NCBI RefSeq assembly: GCF_002259485.1
Contig: NZ_NPGA01000011.1
Location: 171,570 to 235,569, forward strand
Length of the DNA stretch: 64,000 nt
Origin: Rhodococcus sp. 14-1411-2a
Lineage (GTDB): Bacteria; Actinomycetota; Actinomycetes; Mycobacteriales; Mycobacteriaceae
Reading direction: 5' to 3'
A program made the translations under genes and the position numbers. How positions within the stretch are numbered: position 1 is the stretch's first letter; each line of letters begins with the position of its first letter. Positions 25,929 to 34,524 of the stretch are shown piece by piece. Below the pieces are notes generated by a model. It saw only the letters and a program-made list of their open reading frames with translations. It ran no database searches and was not told where the DNA came from.

Positions 25929-26159
25929 TCAGCCGAGAAGTGCGGCGGGGGTGCTGCAACCGACACTTCCCATGACCGTGCAGTGGCCCGGCAGGAAGAT
26001 TCGAATGATGTCGTCGACCTGCTCGATGGTCAGACCCGACGATCCGAACGTCGGTGGCGTCGGGTCGCTGGGAGCAGCCGATGCAGACGGGGCTGCGCTC
26101 AACATCGCCAAAGCGACGAAGCTGGATACGACCAGGGTGCGTACGCGGTTCGATTTCAT
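25929..26159 (-). CDS. Small secreted protein
   Basis: The 76-residue protein begins with a strong signal peptide (MKSNRVRTLVVSSFVALAML, cut after SASA near residue 28). The mature part of about 48 residues contains two cysteines (HCTVMGSVGC) that may form a disulfide. I do not recognise the family. TATGGT-like and AAACCT elements upstream are not conclusive. The gene stands alone. Confidence 0.68.
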   Translation of the reverse strand: MKSNRVRTLVVSSFVALAMLSAAPSASAAPSDPTPPTFGSSGLTIEQVDDIIRIFLPGHCTVMGSVGCSTPAALLG

Positions 26160-26322
26160 GTTCGGCCTCTCATCGGATCGGTGGCGTCACCATAAACCGA
26201 ACGATAGGTTTGTTCAACCCCTGTTCGCACAAGAGCGAAGGCTGATAGCTGCCGGTGTTGCACCGGACTGTGGGGTTGCAGACCGTTGACGGTCGACGCC
26301 GATCGAGCACAGACTCGGGTTC

Positions 26323-26859
26323 ATGGATCTGGAGCACCTCGTCGTCGCCGTCGGCGACCTCGTTATCGGGCGAGGCACACTGGTGGCGGACTCCGATGGT
26401 TCGCTGTTCATCGAACCCGATACTCCCGATCGGGCAGCGGAATCCTCGAGTGTGGCGCGGCTACCGTTGAACGGCTCCGATCTCGATGCCTCCGCGGCCG
26501 GCAACCTGGTAGCCATTCGCGGAACCTTCCGGGCGGACGGAATTCATCTGCGCGACTTCAGGATTGTCGAGGCGACTCCGTTTCCCGGCGCGCCCACACT
26601 GAGAATTCCTGTACCACTCCGCACGAACTGGACTCGCGCGGACGTACTCGACACAGTCGAACATGACATGCCGGCAGAAAACGAACTGCTGGCCGGTAGC
26701 GGCGGGACAAGGAATCCCGACGGGTCGGACACGTTCACACTCTTCTTCCTCTACATAGACGACGCGGCCGCCGCTTGGCTGCGCCGTCCTCACCCCGGCC
26801 CGATCGACGTGTGGACCGCACTGACCAAAGATCTGCGGTCGGCCGACCGATCCAACTAG
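26323..26859 (+). CDS. Hypothetical protein, 178 residues
   Basis: A soluble, beta-rich protein beginning MDLEHLVVAVGDLVIGRGTLV, with a paired WTRADVLDTVEHDMPAENELLAG helix region and TFTLFFLYIDDAAAAWLRRPH near the end. The frame has the high third-position GC of its neighbours. It ends convergently with dnaB: the palindromic CTAG supplies the TAG stop of both genes. No family is recognised. Confidence 0.65.
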   Translation: MDLEHLVVAVGDLVIGRGTLVADSDGSLFIEPDTPDRAAESSSVARLPLNGSDLDASAAGNLVAIRGTFRADGIHLRDFRIVEATPFPGAPTLRIPVPLRTNWTRADVLDTVEHDMPAENELLAGSGGTRNPDGSDTFTLFFLYIDDAAAAWLRRPHPGPIDVWTALTKDLRSADRSN

Positions 26860-28250
26860 CCCCGCGCCATGTCCACGAATCTGGACAGGTGAAGCTGGTG
26901 TGCCACGGTGATTGTCGCGGTCGGACCGTTACGGTGCTTGCCGAGAATCAAGTCGGCCTCACCGCCGCGGGGGTCGTCGCGCTCGATCGCGTCGGGGCGG
27001 TGCAGCAGAATCACCATGTCGGCGTCCTGCTCGAGTGAGCCGGACTCACGGAGGTCCGAGACCATCGGCTTCTTGTCGGTTCGCTGCTCAGGACCACGGT
27101 TGAGCTGGCAGACCGCGACCACCGGGCATTCGAGTTCCTTCGCCAACAGCTTGAGCTGACGCGAGAAGTCCGAGACCTCCTGCTGACGAGATTCGACCTT
27201 CTTACCGGACGACATCAGCTGAAGGTAGTCCACCACAATGAGTTTCAGGCCGTTGCGCTGTTTGAGGCGACGGGCCTTGGCGCGGATTTCCATCATCGTC
27301 AGGTTCGGAGAATCGTCGACGAACAACGGCGCTTCGCTGATCTCGCTCATTCGGCGGGCCAGCTTGGTCCAGTCGTCGTCGGTCATCTTTCCCGAACGCA
27401 TGTCGCCGAGCTTGATCTTCGCCTCGGCGGACAACAGTCGCATGACGATCTCGGTGCGACTCATCTCCAGAGAGAAGATGACACTGGGCATGCCGTGCTT
27501 GATGGAGCACGAACGCATAAAATCCATACTTAGGGTCGACTTACCCACGCCAGGCCTCGCCGCCACGATGATCATCTGACCCGGGTGCAAGCCGTTGGTG
27601 ATTTCGTCGAGTTCGGCGAATCCTGTTGGTACGCCAAGGGATATGCCGCCGCGGCTGGCGATGGAGTCGATTTCGTCCATCGTGGGCTGCAGGAGTTCCT
27701 CGAGGGGGAGGAAGTCCTCGGAGGTGCGGCGCTCGGTGACCTCGTACACCTCGGCCTGCGCGCGGTCGACGACCTCGGCGACGTCCTGCCCGTCTGCTCC
27801 GGCGTAACCGAACTGCACGATGCGGGTACCGGCCTGTACGAGCCTGCGCAGAATCGACTTCTCCGCGACGATCTCGGCGTAGTACCCGGCATTGGCTGCC
27901 GTCGGCGTGGTCTGGGTGAGGGTGATCAAGTACGGCGGGCCGCCGATGCGCTTGAGTTCCCCGCGACGATCCAGCTCGGCCGATACGGTCACCGGGTCGG
28001 CAGGCTCACCGCGGCTGTAGAGGTCGAGGATCGCGTCGTACACGTTCTGGTGGGCCGGCCGGTAGAAATCGCCGGGACGAAGCACCTCTAGCACGTCTGC
28101 GATGGCGTCCTTGCTCAGCAGCATGCCGCCCAGAACGGACTGTTCCGCGGCCATGTCCTGTGGGGGCTGGCGACCGAAATCCTCGCCGGGCCCCTCGCTG
28201 GACGAGGGGCCGGAGTAGTCGGACTGTCCTCGATCGTCCACAACTGCCAC
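26856..28250 (-). CDS. dnaB: Replicative DNA helicase DnaB
   Basis: The protein has an N-terminal primase-binding domain (AAEQSVLGGMLLSKDAIADVLEVLRPGDFYRPAHQ) and a RecA-like C-terminal domain with Walker A RPGVGKST (Lys237), IFSLEMSRTEIVMRLL, Walker B LKLIVVDYLQLM and RESGSLEQDADMVILLHR. GTG 28250 gives 464 residues and the usual actinobacterial start VAVVDDRG, with GGAGAGGA about 10 nt upstream; ATG 28286 is an alternative. Unlike DnaB of M. tuberculosis, no intein interrupts the helicase domain. DnaB unwinds DNA ahead of the replication fork as a hexamer. Confidence 0.96.
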   Translation of the reverse strand: MAVVDDRGQSDYSGPSSSEGPGEDFGRQPPQDMAAEQSVLGGMLLSKDAIADVLEVLRPGDFYRPAHQNVYDAILDLYSRGEPADPVTVSAELDRRGELKRIGGPPYLITLTQTTPTAANAGYYAEIVAEKSILRRLVQAGTRIVQFGYAGADGQDVAEVVDRAQAEVYEVTERRTSEDFLPLEELLQPTMDEIDSIASRGGISLGVPTGFAELDEITNGLHPGQMIIVAARPGVGKSTLSMDFMRSCSIKHGMPSVIFSLEMSRTEIVMRLLSAEAKIKLGDMRSGKMTDDDWTKLARRMSEISEAPLFVDDSPNLTMMEIRAKARRLKQRNGLKLIVVDYLQLMSSGKKVESRQQEVSDFSRQLKLLAKELECPVVAVCQLNRGPEQRTDKKPMVSDLRESGSLEQDADMVILLHRPDAIERDDPRGGEADLILGKHRNGPTATITVAHQLHLSRFVDMARG

Positions 28251-28445
28251 GCGAACCGGCCGTCCTCTCCCCATTGTCGTCGGCATCGTCGGGTGTCACC
28301 CGGCGGTGCTGTGTAGCAAGTTCTACCCCCGGGCACCGACAAGCTTTTTCGGCACCGGATTCGCACTGTCCCGTCGCCGCTGCACGGCATCGAGAGAGAC
28401 GCTGCACGGACGTTAAGCGCTATCGGCAGGAGTCACAACACGGCC

Positions 28446-28510
28446 TGTGGATGAACCTGTGCACGAAATGTGGATGGTCTTGAACAACCGTGTTGACCGT
28501 CTGGGGATAA
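28446..28510. promoter_or_regulatory. Cluster of DnaA-box-like sites upstream of dnaB
   Basis: Within 65 bp there are TGTGGATGA (28446-28454), TGTGGATGG (28469-28477) and TGGGGATAA (28502-28510). Each differs by one or two bases from TGTGGATAA/TGTGGACAA, the reverse of the actinobacterial DnaA box. They lie in the 520-bp gap between dnaB and the SulP gene, which otherwise holds only the dnaB promoter region and a terminator. They could let DnaA control dnaB, but the matches are imperfect. Confidence 0.4.
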
Positions 28511-28716
28511 CCTGGGTATAACTTTCCAAGTTTCGGTCTTTTCGGCAGGTCAGGGCATGTACATAAAGTTTTCTTCCTGTGCATCGATTCTGGATCGGCG
28601 TGTCGGCCGAATTGACAGCTCGGGCGTGTTGAGTAAATACCAGGTAAACCCGGGGGTGAACCAGGTCACAGTGGCTGGGATGACTCACAGAAACAGACCA
28701 GTGTCCCGTTTGCGCG

Positions 28717-28754
28717 CGAGGGGCCCGATTCCACGCTGGGAATCGGGCCCCTCG
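28717..28754 (-). terminator. Strong hairpin terminator after the SulP/carbonic anhydrase gene
   Basis: CGAGGGGCCCGATTCC (28717-28732) and its perfect complement (28739-28754) form a 16-bp stem with a 6-nt loop, 18 nt beyond the stop codon at 28772. No T-run follows, so it is a tract-less terminator of the type common in mycobacteria. Confidence 0.8.
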
Positions 28755-28771
28755 ACACTGTTGACGAAAGC

Positions 28772-31051
28772 TCAGCTACCGAGCTCCTGCGGGCACATCG
28801 CCGGGTCCAGCACGGTGACCTCCTTGGTACCGATCTGAAGCACTCGTGCCGTGGGAATGTCGAAGAACAGTCCGGTGATGCGCAACCGCCCCTCGGCATT
28901 GGCTCGGCCGACGACCCGGTGACGGGTGAGCGTCTGCAACTGCACCGCCACGTTCACCATCGCGAGTTGGTCCGCCTCCCCGAAGCCGAGCTCTGCCGCC
29001 TGACGGCCCACCACGTGCCCGCTGCGGTACGCATCCAGGCTCGTCATGGCATGACCCAGCCATTCCGCCACCGACTCGTCCGCGGCGTTCTCCGGTCCAC
29101 TCAGCACCGCCTTCATGGCACCGCAGCCCGAGTGTCCGCACACCACCACCGACGAGGTACCCAGTTGATCGACACCGAAGGCCAGCGCTGCCTCCACCGA
29201 GCAGTCCTGCCCCTGGGCAGGAACGAGATTGCCCATGTTTCGGACCGTGAACAGATCGCCCGGTCCGCTACTGGTGATCGTGTTCGGCATCACGCGCGAA
29301 TCCACGCAGCACAGAAACAGGGTGTCGGGATCCTGAGATTCGGTCAAACCCTCGAGGTGCGGTCGAATATTGGGGGCGTGGGTGCGGTGATACTCGGCTA
29401 CGCCACTGAGGACCGCCCGCAGCGCTACGGGTGACTCATTCTGTGTCACATCGCTTTTCAGCTGCCATGCCCGCCACGGTGCCAACGAGCTGCGTACCGT
29501 CGCAGATCCGCGCTTGGGCGGCCCCTCGGCAGCAGCTGCCATCGACGCCGTGCCCACTTCCTCGACTCTCACCGTGCCGCCGCCGAGTTCGTGCTGACGG
29601 ATCCACTCGTTCAGAGCGTCGTGCACCGCATGATCGAGGAAATCCACTCCCAGATGCACGGTGACGACGGTGCCTGCGGGGACGGTGGACAGTACGTGTG
29701 TCAATCGAGGGAGCGCAAGGAAGCTCAACGACCCCTCGGTCGTGACGCGCCAGGTGCCGTCGACCGTCTCCTCTGCGCGAACCTTTGCCCACACCACACG
29801 GCGCAGCACGAGAACGATCGACAGTGCCAAACCGATCAGCACACCCTCGAGCAGGTTGAGTGCCACCACGCCTACAACCGTCACTGTATAGACCGCGATG
29901 TCTCCGGTCTTGTTGGCGATCTTTATGTCTGCCAACTTGATCAGCTGCACACCGATCATCACCAGCAATCCGGCGAGTGCGGCGAACGGAACCAATTCGA
30001 CGATCGAGATGAACAGCACCGAGAAGATCAGAATCCACACGCCGTGCAGAATCGCCGACGCACGGGACTTGGCACCGACCTTGACGTTGGTGGCACTGCG
30101 CACGATCACGCCGGTGATCGGCAGACCGCCGATGGCACCGGAGGCCATGTTGCCCGCGCCCTGAGCCATCAGTTCCCGGTCGAAGTTGGTGCGCTCACCG
30201 CTGTGCATCTTGTCGACTGCCACCGCGGAGAGCAGACTCTCGACGCTGGCGATCAACGCGATGGTGATGACGCCGGTCGCGAAAGCGCTCCACTGCCCGT
30301 CGGGCATGATCGGAAAGCTCAGCGATTCGATCAGGTTGCCGGGCAACTCGATTCGCTCGACATCCAGGGAGAAGAAGATCGAGACCGCGGTAGCGGTGAC
30401 CACCGCGACCAGCGCAGCCGGCACCTTCGTGATCTTTGCCATCACGCCCGACACTCCAGCCAATCGCGGCCAGCCGAACATGAGCACGACCACGATTCCG
30501 CCGACGATGATCGACGGCCATTGGCCGTTGGCGACCGATGTGGGAATGGCGAGGACGTTCTGAACTGCGGAGCTTTCGGATTCACCGCCGAGAAGTACGT
30601 GAATCTGTTGCAGCGCAATGGTTATACCGATTCCGGCCAGCATGGCGTGCACCACCACGGGAGAGATGGCCAGCGCACTGCGGGCAATCCGGCTCATTCC
30701 CAGCAGTATCTGCACCGCACCGGCCAGCACCGTGATGGCACACGTTACGCCCCAACCGAATTGATTGACGAGCTCGGCAACCACCACGGTCAGTCCCGCG
30801 GCGGGCCCACTGACCTGCAACGGTGATCCGCCGAGTATGCCGGCGAGAATTCCGCCGACCACGGCGGCAATGAGGCCGGCCATGATCGGGGCACCGGAGG
30901 CGACGGCGATACCGATCGAAAGCGGTACTGCCACAAGGAAGACGACCAACGAGGCCGGTACGTCGTACTTCAGGATCGACCCGACGCGAGACTGCGGCTC
31001 GGGTCGGGTCTCGGGACTGGGGTCGGAATCGGGTTCCACGGTCGTGGTCAC
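28772..31051 (-). CDS. SulP-type anion transporter fused to beta-carbonic anhydrase
   Basis: The 759-residue protein has a SulP transporter (about residues 25-430, roughly ten membrane helices; VFLVAVPLSIGIAVASGAP and GLPITGVIVRSATNV are SulP segments), a reduced STAS-like stretch (LGVDFLDHAVHDALNEW), and a complete beta-carbonic anhydrase from about residue 545. Zinc-site residues are intact: C582, D584 and R586 in CVDSR, and H640 and C643 in HSGC. It probably imports bicarbonate and interconverts it with CO2 at the membrane. M. tuberculosis Rv3273 has the same fusion. Its promoter region (31052-31223) holds a 12-bp palindrome GCAAAGCTTTGC at 31137-31148. Confidence 0.92.
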   Translation of the reverse strand: MTTTVEPDSDPSPETRPEPQSRVGSILKYDVPASLVVFLVAVPLSIGIAVASGAPIMAGLIAAVVGGILAGILGGSPLQVSGPAAGLTVVVAELVNQFGWGVTCAITVLAGAVQILLGMSRIARSALAISPVVVHAMLAGIGITIALQQIHVLLGGESESSAVQNVLAIPTSVANGQWPSIIVGGIVVVLMFGWPRLAGVSGVMAKITKVPAALVAVVTATAVSIFFSLDVERIELPGNLIESLSFPIMPDGQWSAFATGVITIALIASVESLLSAVAVDKMHSGERTNFDRELMAQGAGNMASGAIGGLPITGVIVRSATNVKVGAKSRASAILHGVWILIFSVLFISIVELVPFAALAGLLVMIGVQLIKLADIKIANKTGDIAVYTVTVVGVVALNLLEGVLIGLALSIVLVLRRVVWAKVRAEETVDGTWRVTTEGSLSFLALPRLTHVLSTVPAGTVVTVHLGVDFLDHAVHDALNEWIRQHELGGGTVRVEEVGTASMAAAAEGPPKRGSATVRSSLAPWRAWQLKSDVTQNESPVALRAVLSGVAEYHRTHAPNIRPHLEGLTESQDPDTLFLCCVDSRVMPNTITSSGPGDLFTVRNMGNLVPAQGQDCSVEAALAFGVDQLGTSSVVVCGHSGCGAMKAVLSGPENAADESVAEWLGHAMTSLDAYRSGHVVGRQAAELGFGEADQLAMVNVAVQLQTLTRHRVVGRANAEGRLRITGLFFDIPTARVLQIGTKEVTVLDPAMCPQELGS

Positions 31052-31223
31052 GGCAGCGTTCCTCCGGGCGTCTAGGCGTCAGGTCGGGTGGATCCAGTTG
31101 GTGATGATGTTCGATGTCGCCCCGCCTAAAGACTACGCAAAGCTTTGCTCACGAACCTTTGAAGAGAGATGCTTCACAAATCGGAACCCATTGCGACAGT
31201 TGATCTTTGTGAGAAGACACGAA

Positions 31224-31256
31224 AAAGCCCCACGAACCCAGGGTTCGTGGGGCTTT
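31224..31256 (-). terminator. Rho-independent terminator of the rpsF-rplI operon
   Basis: AAAGCCCCACGAACC (31224-31238) pairs perfectly with 31242-31256 around a 3-nt loop. On the minus strand it is followed by TTTTTC, giving a classical U-run terminator 30 nt after the rplI stop. Confidence 0.92.
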
Positions 31257-31285
31257 GTTCGACCGAAACGGGCCGAAAGCTGAAA

Positions 31286-31741
31286 TCAGCTTCCGACGAC
31301 CTCCAGCTTGAACTTCGCGGTCACGTCGGGGTGCAGGTTCACGACGATGTCGTGCTTGCCCGTGCTCTTGACGTGAGCCTTCGGCAGATCGATGCTGCGC
31401 TTGTCGACGACCGGGCCACCGGCAGCCTTCAGAGCAGAAGCGACGTCCGACGCGGTGACCGAGCCGAACAGCTTGCCCGAGTCGCCCGCGGTCTTCACGG
31501 ACAGCGTGACGGCCTCGAGGCCTTCGATGGCCTGCTTGAGCTCGTTGGCGTGCTCGAGGCCGCGGACGGCACGAGCTTCCTGAGCGCGGCGGATGCCGTC
31601 GACCTGCTTCTGAGCGCCACGGGTGGCCTGGATGGCCAATCCGCGGGGCAGCAGGAAGTTACGGCCGTAGCCGTCCTTGACCTCTACGGTGTCGCCAGGC
31701 GCACCGAGGTTGTCCACATCAGCGGTGAGGATCAGTTTCAT
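31286..31741 (-). CDS. rplI: 50S ribosomal protein L9
   Basis: The 151-residue protein has the L9 N-terminal signature [36 protein letters not shown] and the linker helix to a C-terminal rRNA-binding domain ([14 protein letters not shown]). L9 binds 23S rRNA near the L1 stalk and helps hold the reading frame. It is last in the rpsF-ssb-rpsR-rplI operon, 14 bp after rpsR, and is followed by the U-run terminator. Confidence 0.97.
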   Translation of the reverse strand: MKLILTADVDNLGAPGDTVEVKDGYGRNFLLPRGLAIQATRGAQKQVDGIRRAQEARAVRGLEHANELKQAIEGLEAVTLSVKTAGDSGKLFGSVTASDVASALKAAGGPVVDKRSIDLPKAHVKSTGKHDIVVNLHPDVTAKFKLEVVGS

Positions 31742-31755
31742 ACCAATCGCCCTTT

Positions 31756-31998
31756 CTATCGAGCCGTCGCGGCGTAAGGCAGCAGTGCTACCTCACGCGA
31801 GTTCTTCACGGCAACGGCCACGTCACGCTGATGCTGGACGCAGTTGCCGGTGACACGGCGAGCGCGGATCTTTCCGCGATCGCTGACGTACTTACGCAGC
31901 AACGTCGTGTCCTTGTAATCGATCGACGTGTTCTTTTCCTTGCAGAAGGAACACGCTTTCTTCTTGAGCACCTTGTCGCGCAATGGCGGTTTGGGCAT
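31756..31998 (-). CDS. rpsR: 30S ribosomal protein S18 (zinc-type)
   Basis: The 80-residue protein is S18: [47 protein letters not shown]. It keeps the cysteines of the zinc-binding form (CSFC and NC), the C+ type, as opposed to the cysteine-free paralogue used by mycobacteria under zinc starvation. It pairs with S6 on 16S rRNA, and the S6:S18 complex may also bind the leader at 32950-32997. Confidence 0.96.
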   Translation of the reverse strand: MPKPPLRDKVLKKKACSFCKEKNTSIDYKDTTLLRKYVSDRGKIRARRVTGNCVQHQRDVAVAVKNSREVALLPYAATAR

Positions 31999-32040
31999 GG
32001 GTCTTTCTCCGTTACATCTGGTTGTTCTCGATCGAAGGAT

Positions 32041-32592
32041 CTAGAACGGTGGCTCTTCGTCTCCGCCACGTCCGCCGAAGGAGCCCGACGCCGCCGGGGC
32101 ACTGCCCCAGGGATCGTCTCCGCCGGAACCGGAGTTGGACGAGGAGTTCGAGCGGCCGCCGCCCGATCCGCCGGAGGAACCGGAGCCGGAGCCGGAGTTG
32201 AAGCCGCCTCCGCCGCCACCTCCACCGCGATTGGCCTTGTTGACCTTTGCGGTGGCGTAGCGAAGTGAAGGTCCGATCTCGTCGACTTCGAGCTCGACGA
32301 CTGTCCGCTTCTCACCTTCACGCGTCTCGTACGAGCGCTGCCGCAGCCGTCCGCTCACGATCACTCGCGAGCCTCGGGTCAAGCTCTCGGCAACGTTCTC
32401 CGCTGCCTCGCGCCAGATGTTGCAGCGCATGAAGAGCGCGTCGCCGTCTTTCCACTCGTTCGTCTGACGATCGAATGTGCGCGGGGTGGATGCAACCGTG
32501 AAGTTGGCAACCGCCGCACCGGCGGGGGTGAATCGAAGTTCTGGATCAGCCGTCAAGTTTCCGATGACGGTGATGACGGTCTCGCCTGCCAT
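32041..32592 (-). CDS. ssb: Single-stranded DNA-binding protein
   Basis: The 183-residue protein has an N-terminal OB fold ([73 protein letters not shown]), a Gly/Ser-rich disordered linker of about 60 residues, and an acidic tail GDEEPPF, the docking peptide for replication and repair partners. ATG 32592 is chosen because MAGETVITV is the usual start; a longer frame to 32649 would overlap rpsF. It coats single-stranded DNA during replication and repair. Confidence 0.96.
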   Translation of the reverse strand: MAGETVITVIGNLTADPELRFTPAGAAVANFTVASTPRTFDRQTNEWKDGDALFMRCNIWREAAENVAESLTRGSRVIVSGRLRQRSYETREGEKRTVVELEVDEIGPSLRYATAKVNKANRGGGGGGGGFNSGSGSGSSGGSGGGRSNSSSNSGSGGDDPWGSAPAASGSFGGRGGDEEPPF

Positions 32593-32649
32593 GGTTCCTC
32601 TTTCAGTAGTAAGCGTTGTAGATGCCAGCCTAGAGGCGGGCAACGACAA

Positions 32650-32937
32650 TTACTTGCCCTGTCGCAGGACCTTCGTGCGCAGAACGGACTCGTTGAGTCC
32701 GAGCTGACGATCCAGCTCGCTGACCGTGGCAGGCTCGGCGTTGAGGTTCACAACGGCGTAGATGCCCTCGGCATGCTTGAGGATTTCGTAGGCCAGACGA
32801 CGCTTGCCCCATACATCGACCTTGTCGACGGTGCCGCCATCCTTGCGAACGACGTTGAGGAACGTATCGAGCGACGGAGCGACAGTGCGCTCGTCCAGAT
32901 TGGGGTCGAGAATGACCATCAATTCGTAATGACGCAT
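32650..32937 (-). CDS. rpsF: 30S ribosomal protein S6
   Basis: The 95-residue protein is S6: [65 protein letters not shown] read in parts. It heads the operon with ssb, rpsR and rplI and forms a heterodimer with S18 on 16S rRNA. Two ribosome sites lie upstream: GAGG 4 nt before the ATG and AGGAGG 12 nt before it. The latter is tied up in the leader stem at 32950-32997. Confidence 0.96.
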   Translation of the reverse strand: MRHYELMVILDPNLDERTVAPSLDTFLNVVRKDGGTVDKVDVWGKRRLAYEILKHAEGIYAVVNLNAEPATVSELDRQLGLNESVLRTKVLRQGK

Positions 32938-32949
32938 AAGACCTCATCA

Positions 32950-32997
32950 CCTCCTGTGGACTAGTGAAAACGGCCACGGACTGTCCGTGGCAGGAGG
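32950..32997 (-). promoter_or_regulatory. rpsF leader RNA structure, possible S6:S18 autoregulatory element
   Basis: On the minus strand the leader has CCTCCTG (32997-32991), then a hairpin GCCACGGAC-A-GTCCGTGGC (32991-32973) followed by CG, and CAGGAGG (32956-32950). CCTCCTG is a perfect complement of CAGGAGG, so the outer stem sequesters a Shine-Dalgarno sequence just before rpsF. A stem flanking a hairpin with an exposed CCG is the kind of layout described for S6:S18-binding rpsF leaders in other bacteria. The fold is read by eye. Confidence 0.6.
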
Positions 32998-33099
32998 GTC
33001 GTTGCGTCAGCAACCCCTCGAAGATACACGAGGCGGGCCCTGACCTGCTAATTCACGTCGGGCGCACGGTCCGGCGTTCGGGCGTCATAGTCTTGCACC

Positions 33100-34503
33100 A
33101 TGCGATCCGGGGTCCGCGCCAATCCGATGACGGTCGTCGTGGTCGTCGCCATGGCTGCGGTGGGATTGATTCTGGGTTATCTGAACAAGGCCCGATGCGC
33201 GGTCGCGCCGTTCGACGCCTCCGGTCGCAGCACGATGTTCGACGCCATCAAGGATTCCTCGGTCTGCTACTCCGACATCCAATTCCTGTGGCTCGGCCGA
33301 GACATCGACAATCACATCTTTCCGTATATCCACGGGGCCATCACCAGCGACGGAATCCTCACGGGCGGAACGGTGGAGTACCCGGTCCTCAGTGGCTTGC
33401 TGATGTGGCTCGGAGCCATTCCGGCCCACACCGATGCACAGTTCCTGTTGACCTCGGCGTTGATTCTCGCGCCGTTCGGTCTGCTCACCGCCTGGATGCT
33501 CGGCCGGATGGCAGGCTGGCCCGCCTTGCTCTGGTCGATCGGCCCGCCTCTGGTGATGTACGCCTTCCACAACTGGGAGCTTCCCGTCGTGGCCACCGCC
33601 GTCGGCGCGATCTTCGTCATGACGCTGCCGATGCCGCTGCGACGCAAGGCGATACTCGCCTCGGTGCTGCTGGCCGTCGGCTTCTGCCTCAAGCTCTACC
33701 CGGGAGCATTCGTGTTGCCCCTGATCGCGTACGTCGTCACCGGCGGCATCGATGGACGTGAGTCCGCCGACACCGTCCGAGCTCGCTGGGACATCCGCGG
33801 CGGCCTGATGGTGGCCGGCGCTGCCATCGGCACGGTCGTCGCAGTGAATCTGCCGTTCGCGGTGCTCGGTTACGAAGGATGGCGGGCGTCCTTCACATTC
33901 CAGTCGCTGCGGCAGGCAGACCTGACGACCAACTCCATCTGGTACTGGGGATTGCGCCACTTCTACATCAACGACCAGATGAATCCCGATGCCTACGCCG
34001 AGGCCGAGGCCTCCTTCCAGAACGTGGTCGACGTGGCGTCGCCGCTGCTGGTGTTCGCCGCGTTCGCTCTCGCGCTGTGGCTCGGATGGCGTCGCGCGAA
34101 GGTCGTCGGGACGTACCCGTGGGTCGCGGTCAGCGGATCGATGCTGTGCGGTTTCATGCTGCTGCACAAAGTGCACTCGCCCCAGTACACGCTGTGGCTG
34201 CTGCCCTTTCTGGTGCTGCTTCGGGTCCCGTGGGGGCTCGTCGCCGCGTATCTGGTCGTCGATCTGTCGATGGGAATCGGCGTCTTCAAGTACTTCGCCG
34301 CGTTGGCCTCGGGGGCCGATGCCACCGACGAGGAGTTCTTCGTTCTCGTCGGAGTGTGGGGACGAGCGCTGCTGCTGGTGGTGTTCTTCGTACTGTTCCT
34401 CCGAGCTCGGATGCGGGTTCCGTTCCCGGGCGAAACCGACCAGGCGTCTGTATCATCGCCCCGACCAGCAACGATATCGCTGACAACATCACCGGGGCAG
34501 TAG
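33100..34503 (+). CDS. GT87/DUF2029-type membrane glycosyltransferase (first copy)
   Basis: The 467-residue protein has about ten to twelve membrane helices and GT87 features: an early periplasmic loop with ending DSSVCYSDIQFLW, EYPVLSGLLMWLG, LLAVGFCLKLYPGAFVLPLI and KVHSPQYTLWLLPFLVLL. GT87 enzymes such as PimE transfer mannose from polyprenyl-phosphate to cell-envelope lipids on the outer face of the membrane. TAGTCT at 33088-33093 lies 6 nt before the ATG, so it is probably leaderless. A related gene lies at 47725-49278. Confidence 0.85.
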   Translation: MRSGVRANPMTVVVVVAMAAVGLILGYLNKARCAVAPFDASGRSTMFDAIKDSSVCYSDIQFLWLGRDIDNHIFPYIHGAITSDGILTGGTVEYPVLSGLLMWLGAIPAHTDAQFLLTSALILAPFGLLTAWMLGRMAGWPALLWSIGPPLVMYAFHNWELPVVATAVGAIFVMTLPMPLRRKAILASVLLAVGFCLKLYPGAFVLPLIAYVVTGGIDGRESADTVRARWDIRGGLMVAGAAIGTVVAVNLPFAVLGYEGWRASFTFQSLRQADLTTNSIWYWGLRHFYINDQMNPDAYAEAEASFQNVVDVASPLLVFAAFALALWLGWRRAKVVGTYPWVAVSGSMLCGFMLLHKVHSPQYTLWLLPFLVLLRVPWGLVAAYLVVDLSMGIGVFKYFAALASGADATDEEFFVLVGVWGRALLLVVFFVLFLRARMRVPFPGETDQASVSSPRPATISLTTSPGQ

Positions 34504-34524
34504 CACGTAGGGCGGGGCGGGGAC

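Noticed and set aside
26856..28250. An intein in DnaB, as in M. tuberculosis.
   Set aside because: The helicase motifs from Walker A to the C-terminus are continuous and the protein has normal intein-free length.
28557..28838. A possible 93-codon gene between dnaB and the SulP gene.
   Set aside because: It runs through the perfect terminator hairpin and into the 3' end of the SulP gene, and lacks a ribosome site.
31137..31148. The 12-bp palindrome GCAAAGCTTTGC upstream of the SulP gene as an operator.
   Set aside because: It contains a common restriction-type core and has no second copy or adjacent regulator, so it is noted only in the gene's entry.
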